From the NCBI GenBank assembly GCA_947505405.1, contig CANNHR010000004.1, positions 1-45,709 on the forward strand: a stretch of 45,709 nt of DNA, read 5' to 3'. Under the pieces are notes generated by a model. The model saw nothing but the letters and a program-made list of their open reading frames with translations. It was not told the origin of the DNA and did not search any database. Each line of letters begins with the position of its first letter. The first letter of the stretch is position 1. The DNA comes from Rickettsiales bacterium. Its GTDB lineage: Bacteria; Pseudomonadota; Alphaproteobacteria; Rickettsiales; Rickettsiaceae. Positions 1 to 9,909 of this stretch are shown piece after piece. Made by a program: the position numbers and the translations under genes.

Positions 1-113
1 ATTCCATAATATTTTTGTACATATATCGTCGTTTTCTTATGGATCTTACAATAAAGTTTTATCTCGTATCCCTTTTATTTATTCACGTGTAAGAGTTCTG
101 ACGGAAGGACTAG
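1..113. repeat. 113-bp direct repeat, left copy (cut by window edge)
   Basis: This stretch recurs at 11084-11196 in the same orientation with one visible mismatch (position 41, G versus C). The window begins inside this copy, so the repeat may extend further left. The two copies bracket the permease, uvrD and the glycan operon. The right copy lies in a short open frame, but neither copy shows a recognisable protein or RNA family. Confidence 0.9.
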
Positions 114-232
114 CTAATCTCAGATAAAATTATACTAATCAATTTTTCAGATCTCGTCTGTGCTCACGTATTTATATACGTTGCGCAGTCTTGCCCTCAA
201 ATTGATGGTCTAATTTTATCTGAGATTAGCTA
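111..232. repeat. 122-bp palindromic element with 22-bp inverted ends
   Basis: Positions 111-132 and 211-232 are perfect 22-bp inverted repeats. Nested pairs lie inside: AATCAATTT near 137 with AAATTGAT near 199, and a small hairpin ACGTAT-TTAT-ATACGT near 167-182. The whole unit could fold into one long stem. It abuts the end of the 113-bp repeat, whereas the right copy of that repeat lacks it, so it looks like a separate insertion. It resembles Rickettsia palindromic elements in size and symmetry. Confidence 0.75.
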
Positions 233-290
233 TAGAGTCTGACCTATATAGTTTTTGCGTAATTATACCAATTCCCATTTAAAATAGCTA

Positions 291-1604
291 TTACAACCCA
301 GTGCTAGTTCTATTTAACAATGGTGTCTGATTCTTGATATACCAAAACAGATACAGCGGTAACCCACTAAGTACGAACAGGCTTGCAATAGCTAAAGTTT
401 TAATTGGTGTCTCATACATTATCCACACACAAAAACCACTAGCAACAAGCCCAAATATCCATTGTATAAGGGAACATTGTATTTTCTTTTGAATTAATAA
501 TTTTAAAAAAGCCAGACAGCACATTAAATAAACAAAAAGAAATGCCATCACAGAAAAATCAATTATTGCATTTATTTGCTGAGCAAGGCTTTCGTTTGCA
601 GTAAGAAATAATAAAGGAACGATACCAGAACAACTTATTATAATACTCCACACAGGTGCGTTATGCTTATTTCTTTTGGCAAATATTGGGGGCATTAAGC
701 CATCTTCTGCAAGCCCAAGTGCTACTTGCCCACTGGCGAGTATCCACGCGTTGAGTGTTCCAACGCAAATAATTGCAGCAATACATGCTATGGCTAAATA
801 CCACTTGCCTCCAAAAATAATTTGAGCTGCATCAACATAAGGAGCTTTTGAGTTCATTAAGTCTTGGCCGGAAATTAAACCCATTATCCCTACGCTATTA
901 ATAAAATAAAGTAGGGCTACACATAAAGTACCAGAAATAATGGCTTTAGGAATAGTTTTAGAAGGATTATGTACCGAACCAGCTGGCGTTGTTGCCGATT
1001 CCAAACCAATAAAACCCCATAAAGTTAATAGTGTAATCTTCGCAAGGATTGATGTAGCGGATATGCCCCGGACGCTTTGGTCAATAACAAAATTATTCCT
1101 ATCGAAAAAACATAAAGCTACTAGCGGCATAATTAATAGAGGAATTAGTTTCAGTAAAGTTAAGAAAAGCTCCGCTCTGCCTGCAGCTTTAACCCCTCTA
1201 AGATTTAAAAGTGTAATAAGTAAAAGTAATATAATTTCTAACGCTAAATATACTAATGGAGAACGCGGACCGATGAATACGCTTAATGACCCTATAGCTG
1301 TGACTATCACTGCAGTAGTGCTAACCCATGAAATAACCCAATAAGTCCATCCAGTAAAAAAGGCGGCAGTAAGGCCAAAAGTATGTTTTACGTAAGTGTG
1401 CGGCCCGCCTGTTTCAGGGAATTTTGTACAAAGGGAGGCAAAGACTAAGCAGAGTGCAATCGCTCCTATCCCAGATATTGCCCAGCCGATTAAACTAAAA
1501 ATTCCATATCCAGCTAAATTGGCTGGTAGCATGAACACACCCGATCCTACTTGGCTTCCGATTACAAAGGCGAAAACGGCCCAAAAACCTATTTTATTAG
1601 ACAT
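291..1604 (-). CDS. APC superfamily amino acid/polyamine antiporter (PotE/AdiC-like)
   Basis: This 437-residue integral membrane protein has about 12 hydrophobic segments. The N-terminus carries the APC signature G-S-Q-V-G-S-G-V-F at about residues 16-24, which in this superfamily binds the substrate backbone in the first, broken helix. Length and layout match the basic amino acid/polyamine antiporters (PotE and AdiC are about 440 residues). Rickettsia encode a similar carrier usually annotated potE, which would import amino acids from host cytosol by exchange. The exact substrate cannot be read from sequence. The gene runs leftward and is transcribed alone: uvrD lies 225 bases upstream and a palindromic repeat lies just past its stop. 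Confidence 0.85.
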   Translation of the reverse strand: MSNKIGFWAVFAFVIGSQVGSGVFMLPANLAGYGIFSLIGWAISGIGAIALCLVFASLCTKFPETGGPHTYVKHTFGLTAAFFTGWTYWVISWVSTTAVIVTAIGSLSVFIGPRSPLVYLALEIILLLLITLLNLRGVKAAGRAELFLTLLKLIPLLIMPLVALCFFDRNNFVIDQSVRGISATSILAKITLLTLWGFIGLESATTPAGSVHNPSKTIPKAIISGTLCVALLYFINSVGIMGLISGQDLMNSKAPYVDAAQIIFGGKWYLAIACIAAIICVGTLNAWILASGQVALGLAEDGLMPPIFAKRNKHNAPVWSIIISCSGIVPLLFLTANESLAQQINAIIDFSVMAFLFVYLMCCLAFLKLLIQKKIQCSLIQWIFGLVASGFCVWIMYETPIKTLAIASLFVLSGLPLYLFWYIKNQTPLLNRTSTGL

Positions 1605-1708
1605 AATAGAACTAGCTCAAATTTTTAAAATGAACAGAACTATACTGGCATCTAAAAACTATTTCAATAGACTTCTTCTTATATAGTAATTTAACTTATT
1701 GTCTATGC

Positions 1709-1769
1709 GTCAATTTCGTGAGGACTCGTCTCTGCTTGTTACAGTGCCGAGTCTCGCTCTAAAATTACC
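1709..1769. repeat. palindromic repeat between permease and uvrD
   Basis: Imperfect palindrome with inner arms GACTCG (1723-1728) and CGAGTC (1748-1753) and outer halves CAATTT and AAAATTAC. Its left half (TCAATTT then CTCGTCT and TGCT) resembles the interior of the element at 111-232, so both may belong to one family. The rest of 1605-1829 shows nothing else that I can name. Confidence 0.5.
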
Positions 1770-1829
1770 ATCAGAAATTAGTGTTGTGCTGTTGTATCTG
1801 TTGCGTTTTTTACATTAGATTATGTTGAT

Positions 1830-3977
1830 TCATATCAATTCAACATAGTCTTCTTTAATAGTTTTGAGGCCAATCTTTTCGAAAGCTATTTCTAAACTAT
1901 CGCCGTTTTTTCGAACGACGACGCCAGTACCAAATTTAGAGTGCTTTACCCTACTGCCAGGTTTTTTACCTGATACAGTAGTAATATTATTTGGTCTTGT
2001 GCTCGGTTGTATGGAAAAATTATGCCTTGCACCTAAATAATTAAGTTTGTTAGTAGATGAACTAATTGTGCATAATTCAAGCGGTATTTCTCTTAAAAAT
2101 CTTGATGGTATAGACTTGATGAACTCGGCAAAAATCCTTCGGCTTTCAGCGTGCGTTATGTAAAGTTCTTTTTTGGCGCGCGTAATGCCAACATATGCAA
2201 TGCGACGTTCTTCTTCGAGCCCTTTATCTCCTTCTTCAGCTATGGCTTTTTGATGAGGAAAAATATTCTCTTCCCATCCGGGCAAAAATACTAAATCAAA
2301 CTCAAGTCCTTTTGCTGCATGAAGAGTCATGATTTTGACCGTACCACCAAAGTCAGACTCTAATGTCTCATTATCCATTACTAAGCTTGAGTGTTCAACA
2401 AATTCAGTAATGTTATTAAATTCATCGATTGCCCTTAGCATTTCGTTGATATTTTCAATTCTAGCTCTAGATTCATCTGTTTTTTCTTCCTTTAAAGCTG
2501 CAAGGTAACCAGTTTTTTCTAGAATAAATTTTGTTACTTCAAAAGCTGATTCGTTCTGATATTTTTTGCCGCTTAAGGTAATTAAATTAGTAAATTCTTC
2601 AAGGCTTTCTTTTGTTTTACCTTTTAGGATATTTTGCTCAACCATTTGCTTAAGTGCTTGAAATACAGATATTTCATTCTCTGAAGCAAAGTCTTTGATT
2701 CTTTTCAGCGTAACATTACCGATGGATCGTTTTGGTACGTTTATAATGCGTTCAAGAGCCAAATTATCATTGTGATTAATACTAAGACGAATGTAAGCAA
2801 GCAAGTCGCGAATTTCCATTCTCTCATAAAATCTAAGGCCGCCAATAATTTGATATGGCAGAGCGTTGCTGATAAATGTTTCCTCAAAAGACCTCGTTTG
2901 GAAGCCAGCTCTGACAAGAATTGCGATCTGATTTGTTTTATACTTACTATTACTTATAAATTTTGCTATTTCAGTAGTAACGAATCGTGCTTCTTCCTTA
3001 TCGTTCCAGCAAGAAATAATTTTAATTTTTTCTCCGTCCTTTTGATCTGTCCAAAGTTTTTTGTTGTGTCTGTGTTTATTGTTGCTAATAATTTTTGATG
3101 CGGCGCTTAAAATATAAGGCGTTGAACGATAATTTTGCTCAAGTTTGATTACTATTGCACTCGGAAAATCTTGTTCGAACCGAAGTATATTTTTAACTTC
3201 AGCTCCTCTCCAGCTATATATTGATTGATCATCATCACCAACACAGCAAATATTTTTATGTTTGCTAGCAAGCATACGTGCCCAAACATATTGAACAGCG
3301 TTTGTGTCTTGATATTCATCAACCAATATATACTTAAATTTGTTTTGATAATGCTCTAAGATATCAGGGTTGTGAATCAATATCTGGTTGCAATAAAGCA
3401 GCAAATCGCCAAAATCAACGGCGTTTGAGGCATGCATTTGTTTTTGATATTCAAAATAAACCATTTTTGCAAATCTATAAGCGGGCGCAATAAAGTCTGA
3501 TTCACCCAGTTTATCCGGTGTTAAGCCTTGGTCTTTCCATTTGGAAATAATAATATGGATCATTTTAGCTGGATATTGCTTCACATCTATATTTAGTTCA
3601 AGAGCAATATTTTTAATTAGTTTGATCTGATCATCTTGGTTGATGATCGTAAAATTACTGGTTAAATCTGTACCGAGCAAACTAATATGAGCTCGCAGCA
3701 TTCGTGCAGCAATCGAGTGAAACGTGCCAATATTAAGCCCATCTGCATGAATAATATTAGTTATCCGATCCTGCATTTCCTTAGCTGCTTTATTGGTAAA
3801 AGTCACAGCTAAAATCTCGAAAGGGTGAGCCAGATTTTGCTCTATAATATATGCAATACGATGTGTTAAAACTTTTGTCTTCCCAGTACCAGCGCCAGCA
3901 AGAACAAGTAGCGGTCCTTCGGTATGCTTCATTGCAAGTATTTGTGGCTCGTTTAGTGCGTCTTGATTGTCGTGCAT
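1830..3977 (-). CDS. uvrD: UvrD/PcrA superfamily 1A DNA helicase
   Basis: This ATP-dependent 3'-5' helicase acts in nucleotide excision repair and mismatch repair and removes proteins from DNA. Walker A is AGAGTGKT at residues 27-34. The Walker B/motif II sequence VDEYQD, the QxxRST-type motif III-IV region ([14 protein letters not shown], then EQNYRST) and the C-terminal motif region with [11 protein letters not shown] and [11 protein letters not shown] are all present. The last 40 or so residues ([14 protein letters not shown] onward) form the Tudor-like RNA-polymerase-binding fold of UvrD/PcrA. At 715 residues it has the family's normal length and appears intact. It is divergent from the glycan operon that starts at 4139. 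Confidence 0.96.
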   Translation of the reverse strand: MHDNQDALNEPQILAMKHTEGPLLVLAGAGTGKTKVLTHRIAYIIEQNLAHPFEILAVTFTNKAAKEMQDRITNIIHADGLNIGTFHSIAARMLRAHISLLGTDLTSNFTIINQDDQIKLIKNIALELNIDVKQYPAKMIHIIISKWKDQGLTPDKLGESDFIAPAYRFAKMVYFEYQKQMHASNAVDFGDLLLYCNQILIHNPDILEHYQNKFKYILVDEYQDTNAVQYVWARMLASKHKNICCVGDDDQSIYSWRGAEVKNILRFEQDFPSAIVIKLEQNYRSTPYILSAASKIISNNKHRHNKKLWTDQKDGEKIKIISCWNDKEEARFVTTEIAKFISNSKYKTNQIAILVRAGFQTRSFEETFISNALPYQIIGGLRFYERMEIRDLLAYIRLSINHNDNLALERIINVPKRSIGNVTLKRIKDFASENEISVFQALKQMVEQNILKGKTKESLEEFTNLITLSGKKYQNESAFEVTKFILEKTGYLAALKEEKTDESRARIENINEMLRAIDEFNNITEFVEHSSLVMDNETLESDFGGTVKIMTLHAAKGLEFDLVFLPGWEENIFPHQKAIAEEGDKGLEEERRIAYVGITRAKKELYITHAESRRIFAEFIKSIPSRFLREIPLELCTISSSTNKLNYLGARHNFSIQPSTRPNNITTVSGKKPGSRVKHSKFGTGVVVRKNGDSLEIAFEKIGLKTIKEDYVELI

Positions 3978-4067
3978 TTGTATATACTATAGTACTTCTT
4001 AATAGACCATCATAAAGCGCGAGACTGATTTAGTCTAATTGTTTGTGGGCGTTTTTGTGAAACCTTG

Positions 4068-4096
4068 TTGACAGGGATTTTAATATATCATATCTT
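4068..4096 (+). promoter_or_regulatory. sigma-70-type promoter of the glycan operon
   Basis: A perfect -35 TTGACA (4068-4073) is followed after 17 bases by TATCTT (4091-4096, four of six matches to TATAAT). This would start transcription near 4103, about 36 bases before the first gene of the operon. Confidence 0.55.
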
Positions 4097-4138
4097 TTCC
4101 AATATTTTATCAGTATCTTAGTAGAGTTAATTTAAGTT

Positions 4139-4540
4139 GTGATTGAAGGATATAAATTAGTTCAAATACCTAGTATTAGCGATGATCGAGGCAGTATTTC
4201 CTTTGTCGAACTTGGGCAGCTTTTACCTTTTGTCGTAAAAAGAGTGTATTGGCTGTACGATACGAAGAAAGATCGTGGCGCTCATGCTCATAAAGAATTA
4301 CAGCAATTTATTTTTTGCGCGCACGGCTGTGTTGAGTTTATCTTAGATGATGGAAAGCAAAGACAATCTGTTATACTTGATTCACCTAATAAAGGTCTAT
4401 GCATTACCAAACCTTTATGGCGAGAGTTGACGAATTTTCAGAATAACCCTCAGGTTGTTGTGCTGGTATCTGATATTTATGATGAACGAGATTATATTAG
4501 ATCATACAAGGAGTTTCAAGAATGGATGTTGATTTCTTAG
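4139..4540 (+). CDS. FdtA/QdtA-like dTDP-4-oxo-6-deoxyglucose 3,4-ketoisomerase
   Basis: This 133-residue single cupin converts dTDP-4-keto-6-deoxyglucose to the 3-keto isomer, the step before 3-amination in dTDP-Fuc3NAc or dTDP-Qui3NAc synthesis. Tyr37, His49 and His51 fall at the same numbers as the active-site Tyr37, His49 and His51 reported for Aneurinibacillus FdtA, and the family motif DRGAHAHK is intact. Whether the product has galacto (FdtA) or gluco (QdtA) configuration cannot be decided by eye. The start codon is GTG with no clear Shine-Dalgarno. The 3' end overlaps the aminotransferase gene by 19 bases, so translation is probably coupled. Confidence 0.88.
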   Translation: MIEGYKLVQIPSISDDRGSISFVELGQLLPFVVKRVYWLYDTKKDRGAHAHKELQQFIFCAHGCVEFILDDGKQRQSVILDSPNKGLCITKPLWRELTNFQNNPQVVVLVSDIYDERDYIRSYKEFQEWMLIS

Positions 4541-5649
4541 ATTTAAAAAAAGTCTATCAAGAGCTAAAGCAAGAATTTGACCAACTATGGTATGAGATTA
4601 ATAGCGATAGTTTTTATATAATGGGTAGCAAACTATCCAAGTTTGAACAAGAATTTGCCGAGTATTTGGGGGTCAAGCACCTAATCGGTGTAGGCGATGG
4701 ACTTGATGCGCTTGTATTGAGCCTCCGAGCTTTAGATATAAAGATGGGTGATGAGGTAATAGTGCCAGCTCATACATTTATTGCATCATGGCTTGCTATT
4801 TCAGAAACGGGTGCAATTCCTGTTCCTGTAGAAGTTGATAGTAAAACTTGTCTCATAGATCAGTCTCAAATTGAGCGAGCTGTAACTAAAAAAACAAAAG
4901 CAATCATGCCCGTGCATCTTTATGGTCGTGTTTGCGATATGCAGCAAATTAGAGCTATTGCTGATCGATATAATTTGAAAATTATCGAAGATTCTGCGCA
5001 AAGCCATGGCGCTGTTGATTTAACAAGTGGTAAAAAAGCTGGATCGTTTGGTGATTGTTCGGGATTTAGTTTCTATCCCGGTAAAAACTTAGGTTGTTTT
5101 GGTGATGGTGGGTGTATTTCAACAAATGATTCAGCTTTGGCAGAAAAGATTAGGCTATTGCGCAATTACGGAAGTCCAGTGCGTTATGAGCACAAGATAA
5201 AGGGTGTTAATAGTAGATTAGATGAATTGCAAGCAGGCGTGCTGTCGATCAAGTTAAAACATCTTGATAGTTGGAATGAAAAGCGCCGCCTTGTTGCTCA
5301 GCTTTATTTATCTGAGCTTGCTTGTATTGATGACCTTATCTTGCCAGAATATGATTCGGGACATGTTTGGCATATATTTGCCATTAGGACTGTCAGAAGA
5401 GATGAATTAAAAGAGTTCTTGGGACTAAATGGCGTAGGAACAATTATTCATTATCCAAAGCCTATTCACATGCAAGAAGCTTATAAGGATATGAATATCA
5501 AGCAAGGTTCATTTTTAAATACAGAAAAAATTTGTGCTAGTGTACTTAGCCTCCCGATGCACCCTTATTTGCAAGAGAAAGAAGTGATGTATTGTGCTAA
5601 AATAATAAAGAAATTTTTTGCATATAGTAAATCACCTAATCCAATGTGA
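4522..5649 (+). CDS. DegT/DnrJ/EryC1 sugar aminotransferase (FdtB/QdtB-like)
   Basis: This PLP-dependent fold-type I aminotransferase has 375 residues, normal for the family. The Schiff-base lysine is Lys188 in FSFYPGKNLG, and the PLP-contacting aspartate is Asp157 in IIEDSAQSHGA. Placed directly behind an FdtA-like ketoisomerase, it most likely transfers an amino group from glutamate to C3 of the dTDP-3-keto-6-deoxyhexose. A good Shine-Dalgarno (AAGGAG, 4508-4513) lies inside the upstream gene. A role in another amino sugar, such as a 4-amino sugar, is possible but fits the neighbour less well. Confidence 0.9.
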   Translation: MDVDFLDLKKVYQELKQEFDQLWYEINSDSFYIMGSKLSKFEQEFAEYLGVKHLIGVGDGLDALVLSLRALDIKMGDEVIVPAHTFIASWLAISETGAIPVPVEVDSKTCLIDQSQIERAVTKKTKAIMPVHLYGRVCDMQQIRAIADRYNLKIIEDSAQSHGAVDLTSGKKAGSFGDCSGFSFYPGKNLGCFGDGGCISTNDSALAEKIRLLRNYGSPVRYEHKIKGVNSRLDELQAGVLSIKLKHLDSWNEKRRLVAQLYLSELACIDDLILPEYDSGHVWHIFAIRTVRRDELKEFLGLNGVGTIIHYPKPIHMQEAYKDMNIKQGSFLNTEKICASVLSLPMHPYLQEKEVMYCAKIIKKFFAYSKSPNPM

Positions 5650-5673
5650 TTTACTATAATCGTATGTATTGAT

Positions 5674-7002
5674 ATGAGAATAACTAAATTCTACAAACTA
5701 ACCTTGGCTAATTTGCTTAATTGGGTTGCAATGCGCTTTTATCGCGCGGCAAAAATTGTTACTGGATACATGGTAACTATTGCTATTGGCTTAAATCCAA
5801 GCAGAGAAATTTTTCAAAAAAATTTAGATAATTTAAAGTTAAATAGAGTTGTATCCTTTAAAAAAGCTACTCTACCATATTGCTCTTTTCCAGATGGATG
5901 TAAAAAATTAGCAGCTCGAATAGTTTTTTACAAGGCAGGTGATCTTATAAACTTACTATTACCCAAAGTAATTAATGATGATTTTAAAGTAAATGAAGCC
6001 TATGTTTGCGAGGCAAAACTGCCCGATATTTATTTAGCCGAGATTAGTGATGCGCAAGTTTTTGCTGGCACAGATTTAATTGTTGCCGGTAAAAGCGTTC
6101 TATATGACGAGATTGATAAAAATTTTTTTGATAGGTACGCAGTAAAATCGCCAGTAATATCAAGTGTGTATAGAGAGAGTATTAGTATCAAATGTCCGTT
6201 AAAAACTACAAATATAGACCAGGGGATTCATTTTGCTAAAGATCACTCATTTAACTATTTTCATTGGATAGTAGAATGTTTACCAAGATTAAGTCTTATC
6301 GCTGAACTGGATAAAAATATTCCTTTATTGGTTGATGATGGTTTGCCAGAACAATTTTATGAGGCGCTCGCATTACTAAATCAAGATAATAGAGGATTAA
6401 TAAAACTTGATCGTAATAATGTGTATAAAGTTCATGAGCTATATTACCCATCTCAATTATCAATAGTTCATGATAATTATGATAATCCAATCTACGATAA
6501 AGATGTTTTATATGCCCCTGATGGGATCAAATATGTAAGAGATACTATTTTAAAACAAATAGTATCTCATAATAACTCAATGAGGCGCAGAAAATTATAT
6601 ATCTCTAGAAAAAATTCTGATTATAGGCAATTGCTTAATTCAGATGAGATAGAGGATATGTTAATGACCCTTGGATTTGAAATAATATTTCCTGAGCATT
6701 TATCATTTTTTGCCCAAGTACAGTTATTTTCTCAGGCTGAAATGATAATAGGCCAAAGCGGGGCGGGAATGACTAATTTTATTTTTGCGCCAAAAGATTG
6801 CAAATTGTTGATGATGATGAGTGATATTAGTCAAACTAACCTTCATTTATTCGGTGCTCTTGCTCAATCTTTGGGTATGAGTTTAGAGTACCTTATTGGC
6901 AAATACAAAATAGCTCTGCCTATACCACATAGGCATCAGACCGATTTTTATATTGATACAAGCCTACTGATTAGATACCTAGAGGCGGAAAGCGAGTTAT
7001 GA
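5674..7002 (+). CDS. GT61-family glycosyltransferase (DUF563)
   Basis: The 442-residue protein has the GT61 core: HSFNYFHWIVECLPRL near residues 193-208, RRRKLYISRKNSDYR, and GQSGAGMTNFIFAP near residues 362-375. GT61 enzymes transfer xylose, GlcNAc or other sugars, and bacterial members often sit in capsule or lipopolysaccharide loci. The N-terminal 60 or so residues contain a hydrophobic stretch (MVTIAIGL) that may anchor it at the membrane. It overlaps the next gene by four bases (ATGA), as expected within one operon. Donor and acceptor are unknown. Confidence 0.82.
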   Translation: MRITKFYKLTLANLLNWVAMRFYRAAKIVTGYMVTIAIGLNPSREIFQKNLDNLKLNRVVSFKKATLPYCSFPDGCKKLAARIVFYKAGDLINLLLPKVINDDFKVNEAYVCEAKLPDIYLAEISDAQVFAGTDLIVAGKSVLYDEIDKNFFDRYAVKSPVISSVYRESISIKCPLKTTNIDQGIHFAKDHSFNYFHWIVECLPRLSLIAELDKNIPLLVDDGLPEQFYEALALLNQDNRGLIKLDRNNVYKVHELYYPSQLSIVHDNYDNPIYDKDVLYAPDGIKYVRDTILKQIVSHNNSMRRRKLYISRKNSDYRQLLNSDEIEDMLMTLGFEIIFPEHLSFFAQVQLFSQAEMIIGQSGAGMTNFIFAPKDCKLLMMMSDISQTNLHLFGALAQSLGMSLEYLIGKYKIALPIPHRHQTDFYIDTSLLIRYLEAESEL

Positions 7003-9131
7003 CGAATGTGCCTAAAATTACAGTGCTCATGCCATCCTATAATAAGGCAGCATATATTGCGCAGGCGATAGATTCTGTTTTGATGCAAGAAACGAATTTT
7101 AATTTTGAATTAATTATCATTGATGATAAATCAACAGATGAAAGTTTAAAAATTGCGCGAAAATATCAAACTAACTACCCTGAGTTAATAAGAATTATAG
7201 CTAACAAGAAAAATGAAGGATGCTTGTCTACTACGTTAACAGGTTATGAACAATTGAAAGCTGAATATTTTTGTGTGCTTGATCCTGATGACTATTGGAT
7301 AGGTAAAAACAAACTTCAGAATGCTATTGATTTTTTGGATATGAATAGCGACTTCACTATGTATATTAGCAATACTTATGTAGAGGAGGGTAAAATAAGA
7401 ACACCATATTTTACTATTTTAAAGAATAGGAATTGTAGCTTTGGGCGTTTGCAAAATCTAATATGGGGCCATACTTCAGGTGTGATATTTAGAAATGTAA
7501 TTTTTAAATATGGAGTACCAAAGCTTCTGTATCAACAGATTAAGACAAAAAGGGAAAGCTGTTTTGAGGGTGATTCTTTTAGAAATATTGTTCATTTAAA
7601 AGAAGGTAGAGCGCATTGTACAAATAATATTGAGAGTGTATATAGGGTCACAGGGGATGGCATTTGGACAAGTTATAGCAAATTTCAACAAAATGCTACG
7701 AATGCGGCATTCTTTTTAACTATGTTCTCATATTTTGGCAATCTTAATCCAGATTTTTTTATCACAAAGTGTTTGACGTACTGTAAAAAAAATCTTGAAA
7801 TAATAAAAGATATGTCAAATCAAAAAGAGAATAAGACAATATCTATTAAAGATTTGTCAGATTTTTATGAAATTCTAGCCCAGTACCTAAAATATCAAAG
7901 CGCATTTTTGCCAGATAGCAGTGAGTTATATGAATGTTTTGTTTTTTACCTGCCGAGTAGAATAGTTGGTGGCTATGAATTTTTATTCATTAGATTAGCA
8001 TCTTTTTTGGCTGACAAAATGCATCTCGAGGTCTACTACGTTGACTATGAGGATGGTTTTGCAAAAAGCCAACTAGCTGAAACAAATGTTAAATTTTTAA
8101 AATATTGCAAAGAAAATACAATAATAGATTTGGGCAAACCTTTCTACTTAATAGCTCCGATCACTATGAGCTCTGAAATTCCAAAGTTAAAAAATCCAAA
8201 ATCAAAATTTATATTTTGGTGCGCTCACCCAAAAAGTATTAAATGGCTTAGCTATCGTTCTGGATTAAGGGGAAAAACATTGAATAATTTTCTACTTAAG
8301 TTATACAAAGCACATTCCGTTTGTTTTATGGATTGGGCTTGTTGGAACGCTGCTAGAAATGATTCTTCAATTAATTTTAAAGAAGTGTATGTGCCAGTTT
8401 TTACTACTGAGAAAGAAATCGCTTATAGCGATATAAGCCTTGTTAATCATAAGGATATAAATGTTGGATGGCTTGGTCGTTTAGATAGTGACAAAATTTT
8501 TAGCTTAATAAATGTACTAGATAATCTATATAATTTAGAAACTAATAAAAAGCGAAACATTCATATTATTGGCGATGGAGATAACAAAGCTTCGATTGAT
8601 GTCAAAAAATATTCCGATCAAATTAATATCATCTTTGCATCTACATTAATAAATGAACAACTAAATAAATATCTACAAGAAAATGTTGATATATTATTTG
8701 GAATGGGAATTTCAGTGCTTGAAGCGGCTAGTCTTAGAATACCTTCAGTATTAGTTTTTCTAACGGATGATATTATGCACTCAAATGATTTCTTATGGCT
8801 GTTTGATTCTCAAAAATATACTCTTGGATATTATAAAGAACAAAAAAATAGTGTTAGTGTCAAAACTACCCCATTCAACGAAATTATAGATTCAATATAT
8901 CTTACTAATAAGAAAGAAGAGTTAGGTCTTAGATGTTATAATTATTTTATGCAAAATCACAACATAAATATTACTGTTGGAACTATGTTCTGCTTTATAT
9001 CGAATGTTAATTGTGGGCAAAGCATACAAGCAGCGCTCTATAATAGATTGTTAAGAAAAATAAAAAGAGTTATATATAAGACTGGTGTCGACAGAGCTAT
9101 ATCACGGATTATGGGGTTAATACAAAATTAG
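6999..9131 (+). CDS. two-domain glycosyltransferase: GT2 (GT-A) plus GT4-like (GT-B)
   Basis: The 710-residue protein joins two catalytic folds. Residues 1-240 or so are a GT2 domain with VLMPSYNKAAYI at the start, the nucleotide-binding IIIDDKSTDESL and the metal-binding region CVLDPDDYW. From about residue 310 a second, GT-B-like half begins (SRIVGGYEFLFIRLASFLAD), continues through a Rossmann core with VGWLGRLDSDK and IIGDGD, and ends with a donor-site helix containing MGISVLEAASLRIPSVL. The E-rich GT4 motif is present but divergent. The fusion suggests that two consecutive sugars are added by one polypeptide. It starts four bases inside the GT61 gene. Confidence 0.8.
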   Translation: MTNVPKITVLMPSYNKAAYIAQAIDSVLMQETNFNFELIIIDDKSTDESLKIARKYQTNYPELIRIIANKKNEGCLSTTLTGYEQLKAEYFCVLDPDDYWIGKNKLQNAIDFLDMNSDFTMYISNTYVEEGKIRTPYFTILKNRNCSFGRLQNLIWGHTSGVIFRNVIFKYGVPKLLYQQIKTKRESCFEGDSFRNIVHLKEGRAHCTNNIESVYRVTGDGIWTSYSKFQQNATNAAFFLTMFSYFGNLNPDFFITKCLTYCKKNLEIIKDMSNQKENKTISIKDLSDFYEILAQYLKYQSAFLPDSSELYECFVFYLPSRIVGGYEFLFIRLASFLADKMHLEVYYVDYEDGFAKSQLAETNVKFLKYCKENTIIDLGKPFYLIAPITMSSEIPKLKNPKSKFIFWCAHPKSIKWLSYRSGLRGKTLNNFLLKLYKAHSVCFMDWACWNAARNDSSINFKEVYVPVFTTEKEIAYSDISLVNHKDINVGWLGRLDSDKIFSLINVLDNLYNLETNKKRNIHIIGDGDNKASIDVKKYSDQINIIFASTLINEQLNKYLQENVDILFGMGISVLEAASLRIPSVLVFLTDDIMHSNDFLWLFDSQKYTLGYYKEQKNSVSVKTTPFNEIIDSIYLTNKKEELGLRCYNYFMQNHNINITVGTMFCFISNVNCGQSIQAALYNRLLRKIKRVIYKTGVDRAISRIMGLIQN

Positions 9132-9139
9132 GTAAAGCT

Positions 9140-9664
9140 ATGATACTGGGAACAAATATTGACCTCCGGCCTGTAGAAATTGAAGATGCTGAATTTATTT
9201 TACTCTTGCGTCTTGATCCAGAATTAAATCAATATCTGTCGCAGGTTGACAGCGACTTAGATAAGCAAAGAGAATGGATAAAAAATTATAGGTTATATTC
9301 CAGAGATCTTTACTTTATTATACAAAACAAGAAACAAAAATCTATTGGAACGATAAGAATTTACGATATTCAGGAGGATGTTTTTTGCTGGGGAAGCTGG
9401 ATTGTTATACCTGAAGCTAGGAAGTACGCAAGTTTCGAATCGGTGTTTTTGTTGTATAGATTTGTGTTTTTTGGACTAGGATTGAATAAAACTAATTTTG
9501 ACGTGAGAAAGGAAAATAAAAGAGCGGTGAATTTCTATCTAAGATTTGGTGCAACTATTTTTGGCGAAACGGATTTAGACTATCTTATGACTTACACAAA
9601 AAATACTTTTCTAGAACGACAAGGTGAGTACATGGCTGTAATTGACAGAATTGCAAAAGCATAA
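9140..9664 (+). CDS. GNAT-family N-acetyltransferase (PseH/RimJ-like)
   Basis: The 174-residue protein has GNAT architecture: an N-terminal L-R-P-V-E-I-E-D-A-E start, a central strand with GSWIVIPEARK as the acetyl-CoA pyrophosphate-loop region, and a C-terminal NKRAVNFYLRFGATIFGE typical of this family. It lies eight bases behind the two-domain glycosyltransferase. Next to an FdtA/FdtB-like pair its likeliest job is N-acetylation of the 3-amino sugar, replacing the hexapeptide-repeat FdtC found in Gram-positive pathways. Protein N-terminal acetylation is the alternative. It is the last gene before a palindromic insertion. Confidence 0.75.
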   Translation: MILGTNIDLRPVEIEDAEFILLLRLDPELNQYLSQVDSDLDKQREWIKNYRLYSRDLYFIIQNKKQKSIGTIRIYDIQEDVFCWGSWIVIPEARKYASFESVFLLYRFVFFGLGLNKTNFDVRKENKRAVNFYLRFGATIFGETDLDYLMTYTKNTFLERQGEYMAVIDRIAKA

Positions 9665-9665
9665 C

Positions 9666-9891
9666 TGTCCAAAGTTAACATTGTCATTTCCGCGCAGGCG
9701 GAAATCCAGTAAGTATTGGGGAGCGCGCTATGAATCCGTATTAAGTTTACATCACGGTCTGTAAGCGCAACGGCATACTTGCATTGGTGTAGAAACCACT
9801 GGGTGATCTAGATTTCCGCCTGCGCGGAAATGACAAAAAGAGGAACAAATACCTGAAAGAAACACGGAAATGATAATGTTAACTTCGGACA
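9666..9891. repeat. 226-bp nested palindromic element inside the glycan operon
   Basis: Outer arms 9666-9692 and 9865-9891 are 27-base inverted repeats with two mismatches. Inner arms 9684-9705 and 9812-9833 are 22-base inverted repeats built on TTCCGC and GCGGAA. The element fills almost the whole gap between the acetyltransferase and the GT2 gene. The inner arm is related to the GTCATTCCCGC element at 10952-11027. There is no open frame, so it looks like a non-coding palindromic or MITE-type insertion. Confidence 0.8.
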
Positions 9892-9909
9892 CTTATATTA
9901 CTAAAGCAC

